Assembly: GCF_000214705.1 (NCBI RefSeq)
Contig: NC_015573.1
Span: 12,501 to 76,500 of the forward strand
From: Desulfofundulus kuznetsovii DSM 6115
GTDB taxonomy: Bacteria > Bacillota > Desulfotomaculia > Desulfotomaculales > Desulfovirgulaceae
Direction: 5' to 3'
Length of the DNA stretch: 64,000 bases
Numbering within the stretch: position 1 is the stretch's first letter; every line of letters starts with the position of its first letter. Below the pieces are notes generated by a model. That model had not been told where the DNA came from, did not search any database, and was given only the letters and a program-made list of their open reading frames with translations. Below, piece by piece: positions 51,446-59,233 of the stretch. Both the position numbers and the translations under genes were made by a program.

Positions 51446-52381
51446 ATGTTTAAACTGAGCCGTCCGCAGCGGGTGTGCCGCATCGGCCGGTGGAACATCG
51501 GTGGGCAGCCCGGGGAAAACCCGCCCCTTTTGATTTCCTCCATGTTCCACAACGGTGATAAAATCCTCGAGTCACGTAAAGAGAGGAAATTTGACCGGGA
51601 AAAGGCCAAAGAATATGTTAAACGGCAGGAAGAACTTTCGGCCCAAACGGGCGTACCGGCCCTGGTGGCCATGGTGGCCACGTCTTTGGATGAGATGAAG
51701 ACCTACATTGACTTTTTCCTGAGCATCAGCGACCAGCCCTTCGGGATCGACATGTGGGTGGAAAAAACCCGCCTGGAAGTGGCCGAATACATTGCCCGGC
51801 TGGGCATCCAGGACCGGGTGCTGTACAACAGCATCACCCCCTGGGACAAGGACATCCCCGGCCAGGTGGCCCGCCTGAAGGAACTGGGCATCAAGCACGT
51901 GGTGGTCCAGGCCTTCAACCAGGAAGACCAGACCCCCAAAGGGCGGGTAACCGGGCTCAAGAAGATGCTGGACATAATTGGCGAGGATACCTTTGAAACC
52001 ATCCTGGTGGATACTGCCGTAATGAACCTGCCCTCCACCTCTTTCTCCTGTATTGCCTGCCGGTTGGTCAAGGAGGAGTTTGGCTGGCCCGCCGGGGTGG
52101 CTTCCTCCAACGGCACCTACATGTGGAAGGCGGCCCGGGAAATGTGGGGCAGTGAAGGTTTCAACGCTATGAATGCCGCCGGGCAGGCCATTGCCGCCCT
52201 GCTCTGGAGCGACCTGCTGTTCAGCGGTCCAATTGTCAACATTCCGAAAATTATCCCTGCCGTCACCACCGCCAGTCTGATGCTGTCAACACTGGTTTAC
52301 GACGAAACGGGTAAACTGCCGCCGAACCAGGATCACCCCCTGTACAAATTCTTTGCAGACTTTGTGAAGCAGTTGCAGTGA
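51446..52381 (+). CDS. MtrH-family methylcorrinoid:tetrahydrofolate methyltransferase
   Basis: 311 residues, ATG after AAAAGGAGG. Opening LSRPQRVCRIGRWNIGGQPG and the pterin-binding TIM-barrel pieces (SSMFHNGD, VAMVATSLDEM, DMWVEKTRLE, VVVQAFNQED, DTAVMNLPST) mark the tetrahydromethanopterin S-methyltransferase subunit H / MtgA / MtvA group. In acetogens and sulfate reducers such enzymes pass the methyl group from the corrinoid protein to tetrahydrofolate. It may serve both modules, because no other folate-type methyltransferase is visible in the island. Confidence 0.92.
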   Translation: MFKLSRPQRVCRIGRWNIGGQPGENPPLLISSMFHNGDKILESRKERKFDREKAKEYVKRQEELSAQTGVPALVAMVATSLDEMKTYIDFFLSISDQPFGIDMWVEKTRLEVAEYIARLGIQDRVLYNSITPWDKDIPGQVARLKELGIKHVVVQAFNQEDQTPKGRVTGLKKMLDIIGEDTFETILVDTAVMNLPSTSFSCIACRLVKEEFGWPAGVASSNGTYMWKAAREMWGSEGFNAMNAAGQAIAALLWSDLLFSGPIVNIPKIIPAVTTASLMLSTLVYDETGKLPPNQDHPLYKFFADFVKQLQ

Positions 52382-52430
52382 TCAGGGTGTGCCAGGTGCC
52401 GGATATCAAAAATTAAGGGGGAAATCGGTT

Positions 52431-52826
52431 ATGCCTAAAGTTAATGAAGAAATGAGGAATATAGTTGAAAAGGAACAGTGTTTTATTGTTACCGCCGATA
52501 AAACGGGGCAGCCTTCCGCTGCCCCCAAGGGCTCCATGCTGGTGCTTGATGAGCAAACACTGGCCTACGGGGAACTGGTAGGCAAACAGACCTACCGCAA
52601 CCTGCTGGAAAACCCTAAGGTGGCGGTGGTGGTTACCGACCGCCAGGCGCTGAAAGGCTACCGGTTCATGGGCCGGGCTGAGCTGCTCTCCGAAGGGCCA
52701 CTTTATGACCGTTTTGCCGAAAAGTTTGCTCAAATGGGCCTGCCCAAGCCGAAGGCAGCGGTCAAAATTATTGTGGAAGAAATTTACGATTTGTCTGTGC
52801 GCAACCCGGGTGAAAAAATTTGTTAA
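52431..52826 (+). CDS. Pyridoxamine 5'-phosphate oxidase-fold (split-barrel) protein
   Basis: 131 residues from ATG 52431 (AAGGGGG upstream). Split-barrel flavin-binding fold: CFIVTADKTGQPSAAPKGSM, TYRNLLENPKVAVVV, GYRFMGRAELL. It is shorter than true PdxH and more like the small FMN-binding proteins of anaerobes. In the island it is flanked by the MtrH-type and UroD-type methyltransferases, 12 bp before the latter. A flavin-linked redox or corrinoid/heme-handling role is a guess. Confidence 0.85.
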   Translation: MPKVNEEMRNIVEKEQCFIVTADKTGQPSAAPKGSMLVLDEQTLAYGELVGKQTYRNLLENPKVAVVVTDRQALKGYRFMGRAELLSEGPLYDRFAEKFAQMGLPKPKAAVKIIVEEIYDLSVRNPGEKIC

Positions 52827-52838
52827 GGAGGTTACCCC

Positions 52839-53891
52839 ATGTCCATGAAACCGCGGGATAGGGTTTTGGGTCTTTTTGAAGGAAAAGAAGTGGACCGCAT
52901 GGCCTGTTACAGTGGTATGGGTAATGTGACCACGGCGGGCCTGGAACAGCTGGGCTACAAGTTTGCCGAAGTGCACACGGATCCGGTAAAAATGGCCAAT
53001 TCGGCGGCCACTTCCTACAAGCTGTTTGGTTATGAGTGTGCCGTCGTTCCCTATGATCTGTGCGTGGAAGCGGAGGCCCTGGGCTGCGTCATGAACGCCT
53101 ATGAGGACGTGGCGCACCTTTTGTATCCGACCATTAAGGAGAAGCTGATCCATTCCCCCGATGAAATAACCGGGGTGACCATTCCGGACAATATAGCCGA
53201 GCGGGGCCGTTTCCCCCTGGTGATGGAGGCTATTACCCTGCTCAAAAAAGACATTGGCGATGAAGTGGCCATCGGTTCCTGGCTGTTAGGTCCCTTTACC
53301 CTGGCCGGCCAGTTGATGGACTTGAACGACCTGTTCAAGCTGGTCTTTAAAAAACCCAATGAAGTGAACATTTTACTGGACAGGCTGGCCGACCTGATCA
53401 TCACCATGGCCGCCAGATACCGGGAGGCCGGGGCGGACTACATCACCATCCGGGAAATGGGTGCCCCCACCGACGTGCTCAGCCCGCGGAGCTTCCGCCA
53501 GGTCATTAAACCGCATCTGGAAAAGATCTTTAAAAACATTCCGTCGCCGAAAATCCTGCACATCTGCGGGGATACCAACCTGATTATCGGCCTCATGAAC
53601 GAGTGCGGTGCCGACGCCATCAGCGTGGAGACGAAAAACGACCTGGCCAAGAGCCGGGCCACCATTGGTCCTGAACCGCTGCTCTTCGGCCACGTGGACG
53701 GATATAACGTCCTCTGCAACGGGACGCCGGAAGACGTGGAGAAAGCGGTCCTGGCCAGTATTGAAGGCGGCGTGGACGCCGTTTGGCCCTCCTGCGACAT
53801 CTGGCCGACCGCTCCCCTGGAGAACCTGCGAGCTATGGTGGATACGGTTAAGAAATACGGTGCGGAAAAGTGGGCTCGCAAGAACAGGTAA
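52839..53891 (+). CDS. UroD-family corrinoid methyltransferase (module B, copy 2)
   Basis: 350 residues, ATG after AAGGAGGTTACC. HxC site in ILHICGDTN and distal Cys in VWPSCDIW. Closely related to the 47.3 kb gene over its whole length, e.g. DRVLGLFEGKEVDRMACYSG, YECAVVPYDLCVEAEALGC (both have the CxxxEAE-LGC stretch) and NGTPEDVEKAV. Two such paralogs flank the corrinoid protein, RACo and MtrH genes. One could be the substrate-specific methyltransferase I, the other a second specificity. A 12-bp hairpin follows the gene. Confidence 0.87.
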   Translation: MSMKPRDRVLGLFEGKEVDRMACYSGMGNVTTAGLEQLGYKFAEVHTDPVKMANSAATSYKLFGYECAVVPYDLCVEAEALGCVMNAYEDVAHLLYPTIKEKLIHSPDEITGVTIPDNIAERGRFPLVMEAITLLKKDIGDEVAIGSWLLGPFTLAGQLMDLNDLFKLVFKKPNEVNILLDRLADLIITMAARYREAGADYITIREMGAPTDVLSPRSFRQVIKPHLEKIFKNIPSPKILHICGDTNLIIGLMNECGADAISVETKNDLAKSRATIGPEPLLFGHVDGYNVLCNGTPEDVEKAVLASIEGGVDAVWPSCDIWPTAPLENLRAMVDTVKKYGAEKWARKNR

Positions 53892-53909
53892 ACAAACACC
53901 CTTAAACCG

Positions 53910-53942
53910 GGGCGAGGGAAAACCACAGCGTTTCCCTTGCCC
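53910..53942. other. 12-bp hairpin after the second UroD-like gene
   Basis: GGGCGAGGGAAA (53910-53921) pairs with TTTCCCTTGCCC (53931-53942), one G-T pair, 9-nt loop, no T-run. Possible mRNA 3'-end or stability structure. Confidence 0.5.
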
Positions 53943-53998
53943 TACCTGGAATGATATTTTGAGCTGTTGTTTAGTTATTTAGAATGGAGGCTTTCAGG

Positions 53999-54745
53999 AT
54001 GGCCATGGAAAGGGCACTGAAACGTTCCCTGACTTCCTTTGAAATAAAAAGATACTTGCTGGAACTGGGGGCCACCCTTGTGGGTTTTGGCGATGTCAGC
54101 CAGGGCCTGGCCGGGGAATTACGGCACCTGCCGGTAGCCATTTCCCTGGCCATCCGGCATCCCTCCCCCGGGCGAAACCTGATTCATACTACCCGGGGAC
54201 CAATTTATTCTAACCGCTACCAGCAGATCGATTTAAAACTGGAACAATTGCAAAAGCGCCTGGTGTCCTTGCTGAAGAGCTACGGATTTAAATGCCTGGC
54301 CATACCCCCCGATTCCCACCGGCATGATAACAGGTTTGTGGCCCGCCTGTACCCCCTCTTTCCCCACAAGACGGCGGCCACCTGTGCCGGCCTGGGCTGG
54401 ATCGGCAAGAACGGCCTTCTGGTGAACGAAACCTACGGCCCCCGCTTGAGCTGGGCTACGGTGCTGACCAATGCTCCCCTGGAGGTCTCTGCCGCTCCAT
54501 ATGTTTCCGGCCGCTGCGGCAAATGCCGCCGCTGTGTGGAAGCCTGCCCGGCCGGAGCCATTGCCGACCGGGAGTGGGTGCGGGATGAAGGGCTGGTGCC
54601 CCATATCGATGTGGAGGCCTGCCGTCGCCAGCTGGAGAAAAACCGGCAGCAGGTGGGGGAGGATGTTTGCGGCCTCTGCATCCTGGCCTGCCCCCGGGGT
54701 AATATACAATTGAAAGAATTGAGGGATGGCCGGTGGCTAAGGTAG
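53999..54745 (+). CDS. QueG-like double 4Fe-4S protein
   Basis: 248 residues if started at ATG 53999, because GGAGG lies 8 nt upstream; ATG 53984 is the longer option. The segment CAGLGWIGKNGLLVNETYGPR and the cluster motifs CGKCRRCVEACP and CGLCILACPRG resemble the epoxyqueuosine reductase / reductive dehalogenase-like group (COG1600). It is much shorter than QueG (about 380) and lacks its C-terminal HEAT part. QueG is itself B12-dependent, so a corrinoid redox partner role near these genes is attractive, but unproven. Overlaps the next gene by 13 bp. Confidence 0.83.
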   Translation: MAMERALKRSLTSFEIKRYLLELGATLVGFGDVSQGLAGELRHLPVAISLAIRHPSPGRNLIHTTRGPIYSNRYQQIDLKLEQLQKRLVSLLKSYGFKCLAIPPDSHRHDNRFVARLYPLFPHKTAATCAGLGWIGKNGLLVNETYGPRLSWATVLTNAPLEVSAAPYVSGRCGKCRRCVEACPAGAIADREWVRDEGLVPHIDVEACRRQLEKNRQQVGEDVCGLCILACPRGNIQLKELRDGRWLR

Positions 54746-55047
54746 AAATCTTTGGCGGTATTTGCGGTTTTAATACCGTAGTTTCAGCCACAGCGGAACA
54801 AAGGCGTATGGTGGAGCTGAAGGTGGAAAGCGAATGCCCAAACTGGCAAAAGGTGCAGGAGCAATTGAAAAAGGTCGACGCGTATAAGGAACTGTTCGGC
54901 AAGCTGCATGAGGGTGAGGTATACCGCCTTAGCTCTCCCTTTATTCCCCACCTGGCCTGTTTGGTGCCTGCCGGGATTATGAAGGCCGTCGAGGTGGCCG
55001 CCGGGTTGGCCCTCCCCCGGGATGGGTTCATCAGGGTAACCGGTTAA
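54733..55047 (+). CDS. Small Cys-conserved protein, DUF6951-like (copy A)
   Basis: 104 residues, GTG start inside the end of the QueG-like gene, so likely co-translated. It aligns without gaps over 80 residues with the gene at 55.2 kb. Shared are Cys11 in GICGF, Cys35 in SEC, FGK at 55-57, Tyr64, His73 and Cys76 in CLVP. The pattern suggests a metal or Fe-S site. No known enzyme fold was recognised; I recall such proteins near corrinoid genes of Peptococcaceae under the name DUF6951, but could not check this. Confidence 0.75.
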   Translation: MAKVEIFGGICGFNTVVSATAEQRRMVELKVESECPNWQKVQEQLKKVDAYKELFGKLHEGEVYRLSSPFIPHLACLVPAGIMKAVEVAAGLALPRDGFIRVTG

Positions 55048-55094
55048 AATATTTATCCGGGCGCCGGTCAAATCGGCCAAAAACTTCTCACCCG

Positions 55095-55123
55095 TTGCCA
55101 TACCAGGGTATTTATTTTATAAT
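55095..55123 (+). promoter_or_regulatory. Promoter of the DUF6951-like copy B (TTGCCA-17-TATAAT)
   Basis: -35 TTGCCA at 55095-55100, 17-bp spacer, -10 TATAAT at 55118-55123, 45 bp before the ATG. Confidence 0.75.
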
Positions 55124-55167
55124 TAATTAGTTAAAGTTAGGTTTTTCCGGGAAGAGAGGTAGGCGAC

Positions 55168-55488
55168 ATGGCCAAAGCCAAAGTTATGGCTGGCGCCTGT
55201 GGGTTTACCAGTGTGATAAAAGTCACTAAAATAGGCAAGATGAAAGTGCGGGTGCAAATCATCAGTGCCTGCCAGGACCTGCGCAGTTTAAACGAGGACC
55301 TGGCCGAGGTGGACTGCAGCCGCAATGTCTTCGGCAAAATGATCGATTCGGTAATATACCAGAAGGCCAGCAAAAGGCTGAAGCATCCCGACTGCCCGGT
55401 GCCCTGCGCCATAATCAAAACCATTCAGGTGGAACTGGGCGGAGCCGTTCCCAGGGACGTGATCATTAAAATTGACGCCCATGGTTAG
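55168..55488 (+). CDS. Small Cys-conserved protein, DUF6951-like (copy B)
   Basis: 106 residues, ATG after GGGAAGAGAGG. Paralog of copy A with the same Cys11, Cys35, His73 and Cys76 positions. It has two extra cysteines, Cys50 (VDC) and Cys80 (CPVPC), where copy A has Ala. It has its own consensus promoter and terminator, so it can be expressed alone. The last gene of the corrinoid island before the IS607 remnant. Function unknown; metal or cluster binding is inferred only from the cysteines. Confidence 0.75.
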   Translation: MAKAKVMAGACGFTSVIKVTKIGKMKVRVQIISACQDLRSLNEDLAEVDCSRNVFGKMIDSVIYQKASKRLKHPDCPVPCAIIKTIQVELGGAVPRDVIIKIDAHG

Positions 55489-55527
55489 GGTGAAGAAACT
55501 GAAGACGTAGTGTTCGGTTACAACGTC

Positions 55528-55552
55528 GTCCCGTAAAAACGGGACTTTTTTC
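55528..55552 (+). terminator. Terminator after DUF6951-like copy B
   Basis: GTCCCGT (55528-55534), AAAA, ACGGGAC (55539-55545), then six T. End of the corrinoid island's coding part. Confidence 0.93.
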
Positions 55553-55826
55553 ATTTAGTTTAGAACAATTAAGGGAACAAGGGAAGCTGTTTCATTTTTG
55601 CTATCAACTTCTATCAAGTAGCGATAAAAGTGACAGCAAAAGCAGTTCACGCTCTCCGAGAGGCCGGGTACCCCCACCTGCCCGGCTGACGGGGCAGGCG
55701 GACCACGGGCTTCTGGAGTCCCGCCCGAAACAGTCACCGCCAAACCGGTACGTCATCCGGCAGACTCACAGGCCCACCGTCTTTATCCAGCCTGACGGCT
55801 TCCAAACGGCGGAGTGGTTTTATCGC

Positions 55827-55877
55827 CCCAGCACTCAACACCCATCGCAACACTCAACTTCCGTGTTGAGTGCTGGG
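55827..55877. repeat. 14-bp perfect inverted repeat in the IS607 3' region
   Basis: CCCAGCACTCAACA (55827-55840) and TGTTGAGTGCTGGG (55864-55877) around a 23-nt loop that holds a third ACTCAAC word. Part of the region 55560-56096, which also has a GTGCG/CGCAC hairpin (56002-56025) closed by AAGCCC/GGGCTT. Position after tnpB suggests omega RNA or end structure of the old element. Confidence 0.6.
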
Positions 55878-56096
55878 CTCCCACCTGAAGGACAGGGACG
55901 GTTTGGCCGACCGGAATGCCGTTTCCCGTACACCCCAGTGCACGGCTACCCGGCAGTGCTCAATCCCCCAAAGGAAACCTCATCGTTAAAGCCCGCTTCG
56001 CGTGCGCCACTACCAGCCAGCGCACGTTCCGTCGGGGCTTTCTCCCACCGGGCCAGCCCCTGCCCTTTCCCGGGAACATCCCAGGAGAATAAAGGA

Positions 56097-57529
56097 TTAA
56101 TTGGCCTGCTGTTTCTGATAATAACGCTGGAGTAAAAGTTCTTTTACTTTCTTATATGGCATATACCGGGTTATTTCTTCATCGTGCAATCTCATCTTCA
56201 GGTTTATACCCGAAACCTGGTCAGCGTCGCATGTAAAACCGCATTTTTGGCATTTGAAAACGTCCCCGTGGCGGTTCTTCGCGTCCACCCACCCGCACAC
56301 GGGACACGTCTGGCTGGAGTACGCCGCGTTCACCGGACCGGGGTCGGTGGCGGAGTAAATGTAATTTTTGTATCCCAGCCGCTCTTTGATGATGCTGCGC
56401 TGCCAGCCGCTCACCTTGCGGGAGAGACCCCTGCTCCCGGCCTTCCCGCGCAGATGGGCAAGGTCTTCGTAGGCAATTATCTTCGGCCGGCGTTCTTTGT
56501 AGAATTCGTTAAACGCCCGGTTGATTTCGTTCTCGCACCTGGTTCGGTATTTTTGTTTCTTTTGGTTTGCTTGGTAAGGCCCAGGTTGTGTTTTAAGATC
56601 CGCCGGGCCTTGTTCGGGTCCTGTTCGAGGAACTTCCGGCGCAGCGCCCACAGCTTGCCGCGCTTCCGGCTCTTGTCCAGGATATGGTCGGACATTTCCT
56701 GCAGGGCCTCACCGTATTCGGGCCGGTATTTTTTGCCCGTGTCGTCGGTGAACACCTCAGTCACGCCCAGGTCGATGCCCGCTTCTTCTTCGCCGGGCGG
56801 ATAAGTCCGCGGTTCCCTGGTCAGATGGATTTCCACGCAGTTTTCTTCGGGAATCAGAACCACCCGCACGTTGCCTTCTATGGCGTGCACGCCAGCCAGC
56901 GGGATGATCACCCTCTCGCCGGGGGTTAGAGTCGCTACAGCAATGTACTGCCGCTTTCCGGTGGCAAACACCCGGTACATCTGCTGGTCGACGGTGAAGC
57001 TGCGGGCCTTCTTAACCCGGGGCTTCCTGCCCAGAACGCGCCGGAAGGTACGCTTTAAGTACTTTCTCACCCTGGCGCGGCCTCCCGCGTCCAGCTTTAT
57101 CTCTTCGCTGACAATATCTTCACCGGTGAAGACTGCCCGGATGCGTTTCCAGTTGCGACCGTGCTTCACGTGCCTGTACAGCAACCAGAAGGCGTAGTGC
57201 TTTTCTTCATCGGTCAGCCCTTCGTGGCGGTAAAGGTACTCTTTGACTTCGGCAATGGCGGCCTCCCACTGCCTCTCCAGGGTGTAAAGAGCATCTTCCA
57301 GGGCCAGCTTCCACTGCCGGGCCTGCAGGCCAAAGGGACTGACAAAACCGGCGGAAACCAGTTCGTCCCGCAGCTTGCGCTTTTCGCCCAGATAGTGCAG
57401 GTATTTTACATGCCCGTACTCCACCAGGAAGGCGTCCTTCTGCCGGGCATATGCATCGGCAGTTTCAGTTATCCTGGCCCACTTCTCATTGTTCAGCGGC
57501 AGGCTCTTCTGTCTTACTGTCTGCTGCAT
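56097..57529 (-). pseudogene. tnpB: tnpB, frameshifted IS607/IS605-type RNA-guided nuclease
   Basis: Two overlapping frames make one TnpB. The first part (57529 to about 56555) holds RuvC-I AGIDLGVTEVF. The second (to 56097) holds RuvC-II IIAYEDLAHL, zinc ribbon CPVCGWVDAKNRHGDVFKCQ with KCGF, and RuvC-III Asp in CDADQVSGINL. The frames join in the A-rich segment near 56549-56570 (AAACCAAAAGAAACAAAAAT on the minus strand), a one-base slip. Either the gene is dead or a slippage event restores it. Catalytic residues are otherwise kept. Confidence 0.85.
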
Positions 57530-57756
57530 CTTTCAGCGCCTCCCGGACGGTTCTGGTGAGCTTTCGCGCCTTATATGTCCTCTGGCCGTACAACCTGGCC
57601 GCGAAGTGCTGGACGATGCTGATCAGGTCTTCGGTCAACTCCCGGGCCGGGGACATGTCGTAAAGCAACCAGTTTACCCTCTTTATCCCAAGCGCGGAGC
57701 GTTGATACGCTGACACCAAGTTTTTCGGCAAACTCGCTTATTGTGTAAAGTTTCAT
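57486..57756 (-). pseudogene. tnpA: tnpA, IS607 serine recombinase with internal deletion
   Basis: The start at 57756 encodes the MerR-like head KLYTISEFAEKLGVSVSTLRAW. After about 33 residues the frame breaks. The C-terminal helix of TnpA (ELTEDLISIVQHFAARLYGQ and RTYKARKLTRTVREAL) continues in another frame to 57486. The catalytic core with the YARVS nucleophile region is missing, about 110 codons. The protein cannot catalyse recombination. It overlaps the tnpB start by 44 bp, as in intact elements. Confidence 0.85.
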
Positions 57757-57759
57757 AAA

Positions 57760-57793
57760 ACACCACCTGATATTAATTTATATCAGATGGTGT
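57760..57793. repeat. Inverted repeat before the decayed tnpA
   Basis: ACACCACCTGATAT / ATATCAGATGGTGT, 14 bp with one mismatch, 6-nt loop, just upstream of the minus-strand tnpA start. May be the TnpA binding or promoter region of the element end. Confidence 0.55.
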
Positions 57794-58055
57794 TGGTTGG
57801 CAATGCCTATTTAGGATAATTATTAAAAGAGAAGAAGCTGTTTTCTACCTCCAGTTCATTTTTGCAACCTTCCTGCATAGGATAAAGCAAAAGGCTTTGC
57901 CAGCAACCTCATAACAGTTTAAGATGTGCCAACAACCTGATGCCGTTTATCGACACAACTTTTTCTTTTTAACGGCAGGAAAATACTTCTGGCGTCTCGA
58001 ATAATACCCGGTGATTCAGCTGACTGGCGACAGCAAATGCAAAAGGAGGGATAAT

Positions 58056-59075
58056 GTGGAATGGTATACCCTCGGTCGCCCGCAAAATCCCTTTCGTGGT
58101 GGTATCCATCCCCGTAATTTCCGCCTCATATTGCTGTCCCTGTGTTTGTTACTCGTGGTCGTAGTGGGAAGCCTGGTCTTTGCCGGGTATGCCTGGGCGA
58201 AAAAAAATATTACCCTGGTGGTGGACGGAAAGGAAATTACTCTCGAAACCCGGGTCGATACAGTAGGAGATTTTTTGAAAGCACAAGGTATCCAGTTAGG
58301 TCCCCGGGACCGGGTGGAACCGGATCTTGCCGCGCCGGTTACCGAAGGAATGCGGGTGGTAGTTAAACGGGCGGTGCCGGTTACGGTAACTGCCGGCGGA
58401 AAAACTTTAGAACTGCTCACTGCAGCATCCACTGTCCGGGAAGCGCTTCAAGAGGCAAAGATTCTACCGGGCAAGGAAGACATAGTTACACCCGGCCCCG
58501 AAGAGGAAGTTCGTTCGGGGATGACCATTCGCGTGATCAGGGTGCGCCAGGTGGCCAAGGAGATAGTGGTTCCCGTTCCTTATTCGATCCGCCGGGAGCC
58601 GGATCCCAACCTGTTGCGCGGGCAGGTAAAGGTAGTCCAGGCCGGCCGGGAGGGAAAGGAAAAGCAGCGCTGGGTGCTGGTCTACCATGACGGCCGGGAG
58701 GTTAAAAGGGTCATGGAGGCCAGCCAGATGGTTACACCCCCCGTGGACCGGGTTGTCCGGGTGGGCACGCTGCAGCAGGTTTCCCGGGGTGGCCGGGACA
58801 TCCGGTTCAACCGGGTGATTGATATGGTGGCTACAGCCTATACTTATTCGGGTAACAACACTGCTTCCGGAGTACCCCCTCGTTATGGCGTGGTGGCAGT
58901 GGATCCCCGGGTAATTCCTCTGGGTACCCGCCTTTACGTGGAGGGCTATGGTTATGCCACGGCTCTTGATGTAGGTTCCAGCATCCGGGGGAACCGGATT
59001 GACCTTTTTATGGAAAGTGCAGCCGAGGCCAGGCGCTGGGGTGTCCGCCGGGTGAACGTTTACGTCCTGGAATAA
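58056..59075 (+). CDS. yabE: YabE-like cell-wall protein (DUF348, G5 and 3D domains)
   Basis: 339 residues from GTG 58056 with AAGGAGGG upstream. N-terminal membrane anchor (LILLSLCLLLVVVVGSLVFA). Two DUF348 repeats follow (KNITLVVDGKEITLETRVDT and PVTVTAGGKTLELLTAASTV), a G5 domain about 175-250, and a C-terminal 3D domain with its three Asp (VVAVDPRVIPLG, ALDVGSSIRGNRIDLFM). 3D domains are lytic-transglycosylase/Rpf-like and remodel peptidoglycan. Synteny yabD-yabE-ksgA resumes here after the island; rnmV between yabE and ksgA is missing. Confidence 0.92.
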   Translation: MEWYTLGRPQNPFRGGIHPRNFRLILLSLCLLLVVVVGSLVFAGYAWAKKNITLVVDGKEITLETRVDTVGDFLKAQGIQLGPRDRVEPDLAAPVTEGMRVVVKRAVPVTVTAGGKTLELLTAASTVREALQEAKILPGKEDIVTPGPEEEVRSGMTIRVIRVRQVAKEIVVPVPYSIRREPDPNLLRGQVKVVQAGREGKEKQRWVLVYHDGREVKRVMEASQMVTPPVDRVVRVGTLQQVSRGGRDIRFNRVIDMVATAYTYSGNNTASGVPPRYGVVAVDPRVIPLGTRLYVEGYGYATALDVGSSIRGNRIDLFMESAAEARRWGVRRVNVYVLE

Positions 59076-59140
59076 TGTAGTGTAGCCCGGATAATTGTTC
59101 AACGGACAAAAGAGCTGATGTGAATGTTAAAACCTCGTTA

Positions 59141-59166
59141 AAAAAGGGGGAAGTCCCCCTTTTTTA
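59141..59166 (+). terminator. yabE terminator
   Basis: AAAAAGGGGG, AAGT loop, CCCCCTTTTTT (59141-59165). Symmetric A/T runs could make it work in both directions. Confidence 0.92.
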
Positions 59167-59233
59167 ATTTATTACGGAAATTAAATAGGGTATAATATGA
59201 ATATGTTAATAACTGGTGAGTGAGGGTTTACGT

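Larger units (their letters stand above)
55560..57800 (-). mobile_element. Decayed IS607-type element at the right edge of the island
   Basis: Minus-strand remnant: tnpA with its recombinase core deleted, tnpB with a frameshift, then about 540 bp of structured DNA without genes (55560-56096). It is unlike the intact copy at 9.8 kb: this TnpB has a zinc ribbon. It sits exactly between the corrinoid island and the conserved yabE gene. Ends are approximate. Confidence 0.8.

Noticed and set aside
55869-55994. Plus-strand frame with KDRDGLADRNAVSRT resembling a TnpB RuvC-III end
   Set aside because: Only about 40 codons, directly preceded by a stop, no zinc ribbon and opposite in strand to the local tnpB; likely coincidence in the structured IS tail.
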